Below the pieces are notes generated by a model. The model saw only the letters and a program-made list of their open reading frames with translations. It did not search any database and had not been told where the DNA came from. Below are positions 1-5,364 of a stretch of 7,477 bases of DNA, one piece after another. Each line of letters starts with the position of its first letter. Position 1 is the first letter of the stretch. A program made the position numbers and the translations under genes. Source of the DNA: Porphyromonas sp. (lineage in GTDB: Bacteria; Bacteroidota; Bacteroidia; Bacteroidales; Porphyromonadaceae); NCBI GenBank assembly GCA_029983495.1, contig JASBZJ010000096.1:1-7477 (forward strand), written 5' to 3'.

Positions 1-1
1 A

Positions 2-367
2 ATTGAGCTTAAGGGAATGCGCTTTTACGCAAACCACGGTGTTGTGGAACAGGAAAAAATGGTTGGTAATTGGTTTACTGTTGATTTAGCCTTAAGGCTG
101 AATCTTTGCCAGGCAATGCAAACCGATAATTTAACGGATACAATAAACTATGCTGAGGTTTATACTATCGTAGAGCAGCAGATGAAAATACCATCGAAGT
201 TGCTTGAACATTTGGGGGGAAGAATTATTGATGCATTGGTACAGAAGTTCCCCAACTTAAGAAAAATCGAACTCAGGGTTACAAAGCAAAATCCACCATT
301 TAAGGCTCAAATTGAAGGAGCATCAGTATTTGTTTCTAAAAAGATTAAGAAGCCCCGTCAGATATAA
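2..367 (+). CDS. folB: Dihydroneopterin aldolase, 5' end outside the window
   Basis: This enzyme converts 7,8-dihydroneopterin to 6-hydroxymethyl-dihydropterin plus glycolaldehyde in cytosolic folate synthesis. The frame is open from position 2 and reads I-E-L-K-G before the first ATG at 17. This matches the conserved FolB N-terminus (I-x-L-x-G-x-R-F/x-HG), so the true start lies upstream of the window and the ATG at 17 is internal. Counting from that Met, visible family motifs are the HG at 7-8, the conserved Glu 13, TINYAEVY at 42-49, LLEH at 62-65 (Glu64) and the catalytic lysine in VTKQNPP at 88-94 (Lys90). Length fits a family of about 120 residues. It is the last gene before a 293-base gap. 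Identity is secure; only the start is missing. Confidence 0.93.
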   Translation: MELKGMRFYANHGVVEQEKMVGNWFTVDLALRLNLCQAMQTDNLTDTINYAEVYTIVEQQMKIPSKLLEHLGGRIIDALVQKFPNLRKIELRVTKQNPPFKAQIEGASVFVSKKIKKPRQI

Positions 368-389
368 CGTTATTCAATGATAGGGGCTT
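350..389 (+). terminator. Possible weak terminator overlapping the folB stop
   Basis: AAGCCCC (350-356) pairs perfectly with GGGGCTT (383-389) across a 26-base loop that contains the folB stop codon. Only three T's follow, then a G/T-rich stretch. A separate run of T's lies at 417-423. The stem is real, but the long loop and short T-run make termination uncertain. Confidence 0.3.
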
Positions 390-444
390 TCGTTGGTTGT
401 TGACCGATTCAGATAGTTTTTTTCTACGCTGTTATTGAATAGGT

Positions 445-478
445 ATTGTACACCCTTTAATTGATTTACCTACCTTTG
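445..478 (+). promoter_or_regulatory. Bacteroidota-type promoter upstream of the candidate small RNA
   Basis: TACCTTTG at 471-478 matches the Bacteroidota -7 element TAnnTTTG exactly. ATTG at 445-448 is an imperfect -33 element (consensus TTTG), 22 bases upstream and within the tolerated spacing. Transcription would begin at about 483-487, exactly where the structured segment starts and 175 bases before the next start codon. Confidence 0.45.
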
Positions 479-479
479 T

Positions 480-590
480 AAGCAGAGGTTTACTGTGGCT
501 CTTCATAGAGGATGAGTTAAACCTATGGGAGTACATTTTGTGGTGGACGAGCATATAGGTTTATGTGCGCACTCTTTTCTTTGCTTTTTG
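480..590 (+). ncRNA. Candidate structured RNA of about 105 bases, 6S-like layout
   Basis: No open frame is visible here, but pairing is dense. AAGCAGAG (480-487) pairs with CTTTGCTT (579-586, one G-U) as a closing stem followed by T's. TAAACCTAT (518-526) pairs perfectly with ATAGGTTTA (555-563) as an upper stem, leaving a large internal bubble (about 30 and 15 bases). The 5' side of the bubble holds a small hairpin CTCT/AGAG (499-502/507-510). AGGTTTA (486-492) can alternatively pair with TAAACCT (518-524), so two folds exclude each other. A long hairpin with a central bubble and its own promoter resembles 6S RNA, including the short class reported in Bacteroidota (6S-Flavo). A switching leader of the downstream gene is the alternative. 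No sequence-level match to a known family is claimed. Confidence 0.35.
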
Positions 591-660
591 TAGTCTCGTT
601 TTTTTTAGGGGTAGAGGTATGTTTTATTATTCCTTTTTCGCATTGTGTAATTAGTAGTTT

Positions 661-1446
661 ATGGCGTTGTGGAGTAAAATTGTTCTTATTGGAGCTGGTG
701 GCGTTGCCGAAAGCTTACTCGCTAACTTAACCGAGCATAGATTACACCCAATAACAATTTTCAATAGAGACTATACAAAGGCCGAAATGCTTGCCGAAAA
801 GTATAGTCCTTCAACCGAGGTTGTCAGGTCGTTATCGAGTTTACCGCACGATGCGGATTGTTACATTTTTGCGCTTTCGGATAATGCCTTATCCGAAGTA
901 GCTGAAGCTATGCCTGAAACGAAGGGAATTTGGATGCATACAGCAGCTGCCGTACCGTTAAGTGTGCTAACCAAATTTCATGCCGAGGCGGCTGTCTTTT
1001 ATCCGCTTAATACTTTTTCTCGAGGAGTTGCAGTTCCTCTTAAAGGTGTTCCTCTATTTTATGAAGCGTCAACCGAAAAAGCAGAGGAGTTTTGTAAAAC
1101 ACTTGGAGGCATTATTGGAATGCCCCTTATATCAAGCGACTATAATATGCGTAGTGGCATGCATGTTGCAGCAGTTTTTGCTTGTAATTTCGTCAATCAC
1201 TTGTTTGTGCATAGTCAGTCGCTTATGGCAATTCAAAATTTACCTTTTAACTATTTACTCCCTTTAATTGAACAAACTATTCAAAAGGCATCGACCTTTT
1301 CTCCTTTTGATGTGCAAACGGGACCAGCTCGTAGGCACGACACAAAAACCTTGGAGGCGCATCGCAAATATTTAGCATCCTGCGCTCCTCAACTTTTGCC
1401 TCTATATGATATGTTTACGGCATCAATCGAACAACTTTATGTTTAA
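661..1446 (+). CDS. Rossmann-fold protein with DUF2520 domain
   Basis: This 261-residue protein has an N-terminal NAD(P)-type Rossmann fold. The strand KIVLIGAGGVAESL (residues 6-19) carries the GxGxxA dinucleotide loop, and IFNRDYTKA (33-41) ends the second strand with an Asn-Arg that often contacts NADP. From about residue 110 (FYPLNTFSRG) it follows the helical C-terminal DUF2520 domain found in oxidoreductase-like proteins resembling ProC and the F420-dependent reductases. The substrate is unknown. In Bacteroidales this gene commonly sits immediately before a KdsC-type phosphatase and maf, as here, which suggests co-transcription but not a shared pathway. The ATG at 661 gives the full Rossmann strand. 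The TAA stop is followed by a 40-base spacer containing an AT-rich inverted repeat (1447-1454/1470-1477). Family assignment is firm, function is not. Confidence 0.87.
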   Translation: MALWSKIVLIGAGGVAESLLANLTEHRLHPITIFNRDYTKAEMLAEKYSPSTEVVRSLSSLPHDADCYIFALSDNALSEVAEAMPETKGIWMHTAAAVPLSVLTKFHAEAAVFYPLNTFSRGVAVPLKGVPLFYEASTEKAEEFCKTLGGIIGMPLISSDYNMRSGMHVAAVFACNFVNHLFVHSQSLMAIQNLPFNYLLPLIEQTIQKASTFSPFDVQTGPARRHDTKTLEAHRKYLASCAPQLLPLYDMFTASIEQLYV

Positions 1447-1486
1447 AACTATTTGACATGCGAATAGAAAAATAGTTATCAATGTT

Positions 1487-2011
1487 ATGAGTAGTATACC
1501 TAGAGAAGTGACCTCCATAAAAGCTTTTGTTTTGGATGTTGATGGTGTGTTAAGCCAAAATACACTTTCGTTAAACGAACAAGGGGTACCTATGCGAACG
1601 GCTAATGTAAAGGATGGTTTTGCTATTCGTATGGCACTTTGTCATGGCTATGTTGTGGCGGTTATTACTGGTGGTTGCAACCAGGAAACCGCATTACGAA
1701 TGAAACATTTGGGCGTAAAGGATTACTTTAATACAAGCCGAAATAAATTAGCCAACTATGAACAATTAAAGCGAAAGTATAACTTATCTGACGAGGAAAT
1801 TGTGTACATAGGCGACGACCTGCCTGATATACCTGTAATGTTGCGTTGTGGCTTGGCTGTTGCTCCTAACGATGCCGCTCCTGAAGTAATTGAGGTTGCA
1901 CACTTTGTTTCGCCTTATTTGGGAGGGCACGGTGTTGTTCGTGATGTAATTGAGCAGGTTTTGCGTGCTCAGGGTAATTGGCATCTTAACAATGTAGATT
2001 TAGATTGGTAA
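1487..2011 (+). CDS. kdsC: KdsC-like HAD phosphatase (probable Kdo-8-phosphate phosphatase)
   Basis: The likely reaction is removal of phosphate from 3-deoxy-D-manno-octulosonate 8-phosphate, giving Kdo for the LPS inner core, in the cytosol. The protein has 174 residues, the usual size of a cap-less KdsC. HAD motif I is FVLDVDGVL (14-22) with nucleophile Asp17 and acid/base Asp19. Motif II is VITGG (59-63, Thr61). Lys87 probably serves as motif III. Motif IV is YIGDDLPDIPVM with Asp110, Asp111 and Asp114 for magnesium. Enterobacterial KdsC usually has TGR at motif II; here it is TGG, and the usual QG before the lysine is replaced by NTSRN. The substrate could therefore be a related 2-keto-3-deoxy sugar acid phosphate, such as KDN-9-phosphate. 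Position between DUF2520 and maf fits the Bacteroidales gene order. Confidence 0.85.
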   Translation: MSSIPREVTSIKAFVLDVDGVLSQNTLSLNEQGVPMRTANVKDGFAIRMALCHGYVVAVITGGCNQETALRMKHLGVKDYFNTSRNKLANYEQLKRKYNLSDEEIVYIGDDLPDIPVMLRCGLAVAPNDAAPEVIEVAHFVSPYLGGHGVVRDVIEQVLRAQGNWHLNNVDLDW

Positions 2012-2036
2012 TCAGGTTCAGTATGTCGTATATTTG
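2004..2036 (+). promoter_or_regulatory. Likely maf promoter
   Basis: TATATTTG at 2029-2036 matches the Bacteroidota -7 consensus TAnnTTTG. ATTG at 2004-2007 is a one-mismatch -33 element with a 21-base spacer. The -33 element overlaps the end of the kdsC-like gene, and the predicted start at about 2041-2045 leaves a 25-30 base leader before the maf ATG. Confidence 0.45.
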
Positions 2037-2069
2037 TAAATAGTTTTCTTATTATGTTGTTACAGTAAT

Positions 2070-2666
2070 ATGTTAAACCTTCCATACCGCATTATACTTG
2101 GGTCGCAATCCCCTCGCAGAAGGGAATTATTAAATGGTATTGATATACCGTTTGAAGTACGAACGTTGCCTAATGTTGAAGAAGATTACCCCATAGATTT
2201 ACCATTACACGAAATTCCGCGTTATCTTTCAGCACAAAAAGCCCGATACTATATTCCCACACTTGCAAATGATGAATTACTTATTACCGCTGATACGGTG
2301 GTTCTAGTTAAAAACGAAGTATTAGGGAAACCGTTGTCGAAGGCGGAAGCTGAGGAAATGCTTAAAAAACTTTCGGGTGAGTGCCATACCGTTATTACGG
2401 GGGTATCGTTTTCCCGCCCCTCGGGAATAAAACATATGCTTCAGGCTTCGAGCAAAGTGTACTTTGCTCCTCTTACTAATGACGAAATATCGTACTATCT
2501 TGAGCGGTATCGCCCATACGATAAGGCTGGAAGTTATGGAATACAGGAGTGGATTGGTTATGTGGCTATACAACGAATCGAGGGTTCGTTTTATAACGTA
2601 ATGGGGCTCCCTATTCATCTTATATATCATGTACTTAAAAATTGGAACCTTTATGAGTCCTGCTAA
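2070..2666 (+). CDS. maf: Maf-family nucleoside triphosphate pyrophosphatase
   Basis: Maf proteins hydrolyse non-canonical or selected nucleoside triphosphates to the monophosphate plus pyrophosphate, a house-cleaning role linked to division arrest. The 198 residues match the family length. The N-terminal signature ILGSQSPRRRELL (9-21) supplies the Ser/Arg substrate loop. ITADTVV (72-78) holds the catalytic Asp75. GKPLSKAEAEEML (86-98) and the TVITGV strand (107-112) follow. The distal signature DKAGSYGIQ (151-159) has the Tyr-Gly-Ile-Gln pattern of the YhdE branch (dTTP/UTP), rather than the Trp/Arg pattern of the YceF branch. It has a probable promoter of its own 35 bases upstream. The next gene starts 44 bases after the stop, with no clear terminator between. 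Confidence 0.94.
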   Translation: MLNLPYRIILGSQSPRRRELLNGIDIPFEVRTLPNVEEDYPIDLPLHEIPRYLSAQKARYYIPTLANDELLITADTVVLVKNEVLGKPLSKAEAEEMLKKLSGECHTVITGVSFSRPSGIKHMLQASSKVYFAPLTNDEISYYLERYRPYDKAGSYGIQEWIGYVAIQRIEGSFYNVMGLPIHLIYHVLKNWNLYESC

Positions 2667-2710
2667 GCAATGGCTGGTATAAAAGCCGTGTTCCTTTTTA
2701 TTGTTAACCT

Positions 2711-4048
2711 ATGAATAACCTTATTCGTAACGAATACTCGCGCTCGATACTAAAACTTGGTATTCCCATTATGATTGGCCAATTGGGAGTAATTTTAGTA
2801 AGCTTTATCGATAATATAATGGTAGGGCATTATGGAACCAACGAACTTGCAGCAGCAAGTTTTGTTAACGGAGTAATGAGCCTAGCTTTTGTTGTAGCTA
2901 TGGGGTATACCTATGGGTTAACACCTTTAGTATCGGGGGCTTTTGCTCGTAAAGATGGTAAGCTAAAAACCTTGCTAATAAGTGGTATTATAGCAAGTGC
3001 CATAGGTGGGGTTGTACTTATGGTTGTTATGGGCATGCTGTTGCTTAATATTCATTTACTTGGTCAGCCTCAGGAGTTACTTCCTTACATTAGACCATAT
3101 TACACTATTCAGCTACTCAGCTTGTTACCTGTAATTGTTTTTAATGCATACAAGCAGTTTGTGGATGGGGTAGGGCGAACCCAAATAAGCATGATGGCGG
3201 TAATTGCATCGAACGTAGTAAATATTGTGTTTAACTACCTTCTTATTTATGGTTCATGGGGCTTCCCCAAATTAGGATTAGTTGGGGCTGGATTAGCTAC
3301 ATTTATTTCTCGTTTAGTATGCCTTGCTATTCTTATTTTTGAGGTTCATTTTACGCACCGCTTCAAAAGTATTTTTATGCAAACAGGTTCGCTTGTTGGT
3401 GTTGTTAGTAAAAAAGTAATGCAACAAATAACTGGCATTGGAATGCCATCAGCAATACAAATGGGCTTTGAGGCGGGAGCCTTCAGTATTGCTGTAGTTT
3501 TAGTGGGGTGGTTAGGACGAGTACCATTGGCAGCACACCAAATAGCAGCAGTTGCCAGTACGCTCGGGTTTATGATGTTCTACGGTCTATCGGCTGCTGT
3601 TACTATTATGGTGGGGAGGCATTATGAATTGAAGCAAGCTAATGAAATACGTAAAACCGTTAAAGCTGGTATGCAATTACAACTAGTCGTAGTTGTGTTT
3701 GTAATGGCTTTGCTATTAGCTGTAAAAAACTTTTTGGGAAGGCTTTTTACTTCCGACCCCGAGGTAATAAGTCTGGTATCGTTACTGGTATTCCCCTTAA
3801 TTACATATCAAGTTTTTGACATGCTATAAATACTTTTTTCGAACACTTTGCGTGGGATGCACGATGTAAAATACACGGCATGGTCCGCAGCGTTTTGTTA
3901 TCTTATTCTAACAACAGGTATTGCATATCTGTTTGGCTTTATATTTAATTGGGGCGTTGTGGGGGTGTGGTTTGCATTTCCCATTGGATTTGCAACTTTA
4001 GCTGCGTTACTAATCTGCCGTTACCATCGTTTAATACGTTCGATGTAA
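2711..4048 (+). pseudogene. MATE family efflux pump interrupted by one in-frame stop
   Basis: MATE transporters export cationic drugs and toxic metabolites across the inner membrane using a sodium or proton gradient. The frame from ATG 2711 gives 372 residues with about ten hydrophobic helices. They include the N-terminal family stretch PIMIGQLGVILVSFIDNIMVGHYGT (residues 19-43) and the second-half repeat GMPSAIQMGFEAGAF. It stops at TAA 3827-3829. The same frame continues without another stop to 4048 and encodes LFSNTLRGMHDVKYTAW followed by the last two membrane helices. The full product would be 445 residues, the normal MATE size. The family usually has Gln at the stop position (FDxLQ...LRG), so a single CAA-to-TAA change explains the break. 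Either the gene is a recent pseudogene, the base is an error or polymorphism, or a ten-helix fragment is made. Every intact gene in the window also ends in TAA, so recoding is unlikely. Confidence 0.86.
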
Positions 4049-4112
4049 GTATAGTGTATTCGGTCTGTTCTAGTAATCCAGAAAATATTGTGACGACAAA
4101 TGGAGCTAGTAG

Positions 4113-4226
4113 ATAGAATCAAATGTAAATGAGTTTTGGGCGGAAACCGTAACCAAAGCCGTACACGGAAAGGCGGATAAATACACCCATGCCGTGAAAA
4201 ACATAGCGAAAAAGTACAAACTATAA
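4113..4226 (+). pseudogene. C-terminal remnant of a probable phage protein, no start
   Basis: After a TAG at 4110-4112, the frame is open for 37 codons to TAA 4224-4226. It reads as a plausible charged, helical C-terminus (EFWAETVTKAVHG then KADKYTHAVKNIAKKYKL). It contains no usable ATG, GTG or TTG near its beginning. Twenty bases separate its stop from the next gene, like the other phage genes here. I infer that the 5' part was lost when phage and chromosomal DNA were joined between the MATE stop (4048) and about 4113. The family is not recognised. Confidence 0.4.
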
Positions 4227-4246
4227 TAACAAAGAAAATTAAAACT

Positions 4247-4489
4247 ATGGCAAAGATTGTATTGGACGAAGGCGAAATTAAAGCAATTAAGGAATATTTC
4301 GCAGGGGAAATTACCGCCTGTGGAGCTACGGAAGACCAACAAATCCGATTTATGCGCGTAATAGACAAAGCAACCGCTTTACAAAAGGAAATAGACCCCG
4401 AATATAAAGGGCAATTTGCGGAGGAAGACTGCGACCTTATTCGGTGGTTTTGGAAAGAATACATAAAACAAGAAGGCATCGTTGAGTAA
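4247..4489 (+). CDS. Small acidic protein of unknown function, phage context
   Basis: This 80-residue protein has a confident ATG after an A-rich leader and a TAA stop. It is acidic and mostly helical in composition. Its repeated E/D-K-A/I spacing (VLDEGEIKAIKEYF, then ATALQKEIDPEY) and the Trp-rich C-terminal helix LIRWFWKEYIKQE are the only visible features. There is no membrane segment, signal peptide or metal motif. It lies between a phage gene remnant and a small-terminase-like fragment, so it is probably a small protein from the phage packaging region. I do not recognise the family. Confidence 0.6.
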   Translation: MAKIVLDEGEIKAIKEYFAGEITACGATEDQQIRFMRVIDKATALQKEIDPEYKGQFAEEDCDLIRWFWKEYIKQEGIVE

Positions 4490-4490
4490 A

Positions 4491-4512
4491 GAAATCAACA
4501 CGAAATCAACAC
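4491..4512. repeat. Perfect tandem duplication of 11 bases
   Basis: GAAATCAACAC occurs twice back to back (4491-4501 and 4502-4512), filling exactly the gap between the stop of the 80-residue gene and the next ATG. It looks like a local slippage or repair duplication, and it displaces the start of the following gene by 11 bases. Confidence 0.85.
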
Positions 4513-4725
4513 ATGGGGTTTCAGAAAGGGAATACACACGGTAATAGATTTTCTTCTACGAATCAACCTAAGAGTTCGGGGAGGAAACCGCGCCTTTATA
4601 CCCAAATTGCCAAGCAATGGAAAGTATCTCGCGAAGAGTATACCGAAGCCATAAAGTACGTTTTGGGGCTTTCCAAAACCGAACTTGAAGAGCTTATGCT
4701 GAACCCCGAAACCCCTATTTGGTAA
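4513..4725 (+). pseudogene. N-terminal fragment of a small-terminase-like phage protein
   Basis: The 70 residues begin with a basic, Gly/Asn-rich arm (GFQKGNTHGNRFSSTNQPK, then SGRKPRLYT). A helical segment ending in LEELMLNPETPIW follows. This arrangement is typical of DNA-binding small terminase-like proteins in Bacteroides phages, where in my recollection the chain continues after the PIW motif (W-V-V-N-I-C-R) for tens of residues. Here a TAA follows the Trp directly, and the next in-frame codons do not resume the family sequence, so a deletion junction near 4722 is likelier than a point mutation. The role would be DNA recognition during packaging. No large terminase follows. The assignment rests on pattern memory, so confidence is moderate. 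Confidence 0.45.
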
Positions 4726-4760
4726 GTAGACCGCTCCGACATGCATAGTAAAAACAAGAG

Positions 4761-5175
4761 ATGAATATGAATACAATAACCGTACATATCGAGGGAACCA
4801 AGAGCAAAGGCTTTGCTATATATGCCAACACCTTTGACTCTGTTATTGCGACAGATGGGGCGACAGTAGCTGAAGCGCAGGCGAACTTTCGAGAAGCCAT
4901 TGAGACGACCCGCCTTATCATACGAGGAAATGGGAGACAATGAAATAGCGCAGGCTCTTCGAGAAACGGAGTTTGAGTATATCTATGATGTGTCGGCTCT
5001 ATTCTCTCTATTCAAGGATATAAACGCATCACAGTTTATTAAGCGCACAACAATTTCCAATGAAACCTTACGCCAATGGAGAGCAGGGCAAAAAGTCCCC
5101 ACAAACAGACTGCAAGAGCTCGAGGACGCCATTCACCAATTGGCAGAAGAACTCCGAACTGTACAACTAAGATAA
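4761..5175 (+). pseudogene. HicB-like antitoxin split by a frameshift
   Basis: HicB proteins neutralise the mRNA interferase HicA and repress their own operon. The first frame (ATG 4761 or 4767 to TGA 4943) gives the degraded RNase-H-like half: the NTITVHIEG strand, then TVAEAQANFREAIE, the usual HicB helix. The +1 frame, from about ATG 4930 to TAA 5175, gives the rest: EFEYIYDVSALFSLF and a helix-turn-helix-like tail (ISNETLRQWRAGQKVP, then IHQLAEELRTVQL) typical of Bacteroides HicB proteins. Joined, they make about 138 residues, the normal length. One extra base around 4914-4921 would account for the break. No HicA gene is recognisable beside it, so it is either a solitary antitoxin remnant or a cargo leftover. 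Programmed frameshifting is possible but unsupported, as no slippery heptamer is evident. Confidence 0.62.
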
Positions 5176-5217
5176 TATCAGTGCTTGCTTTACTTTGACA
5201 GGGCGCAAGCCGATTGT

Positions 5218-5255
5218 AAGCCCTCACAGCTGAATGCGCTTGTGGGGGCTTTTTT
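5218..5255 (+). terminator. Strong intrinsic terminator after the hicB-like gene
   Basis: AGCCCTCACA (5219-5228) pairs with TGTGGGGGCT (5241-5250), ten pairs with one T-G wobble, around a 12-base loop. It runs directly into TTTTTT (5250-5255). It sits 43 bases past the hicB-like stop. Confidence 0.78.
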
Positions 5256-5277
5256 CGTATCCATACGCCACACACTA

Positions 5278-5355
5278 GGTAAAGAAACAACAACGACAAG
5301 CAAGGGGCAAGCCTATTTCATCAACAAGTTCCCAGAGAAGAACGAGGAGCCCTAA
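5278..5355 (+). pseudogene. Orphan C-terminal tail, perhaps of a phage portal protein
   Basis: The frame ending at TAA 5353-5355 is open back to a stop at 5173 but has no plausible start. Its first half runs through the terminator hairpin, so only the last 25 codons (GKETTTTSKGQAYFINKF, then PEKNEEP) look like protein. In Mu-like phages the portal gene precedes the MuF gene, so this could be the end of a deleted portal. That is positional inference only. Confidence 0.3.
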
Positions 5356-5364
5356 ACCTTTTAA

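Noticed and set aside
980..1267. Open frame of 95 codons inside the DUF2520 gene
   Set aside because: It lies in another frame of a well-supported gene, and its translation shows no family pattern.
3827..3829. Reassigned or read-through TAA in the MATE gene
   Set aside because: folB, the DUF2520 gene, the KdsC-like gene and maf all end with TAA, so the codon is a normal stop here, and the flanking bases show no known read-through context.
4021..4479. Minus-strand frame of 152 codons opposite the 80-residue gene
   Set aside because: The composition is Ser/Cys/Ile-rich and low quality, it runs across the chromosome-phage joint, and the plus-strand gene is better supported.
4726..4760. End of a hicA gene before the hicB-like gene
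   Set aside because: The short in-frame stretch (DRSDMHSKNKR) does not resemble the HicA C-terminus, and no upstream HicA motif is present.
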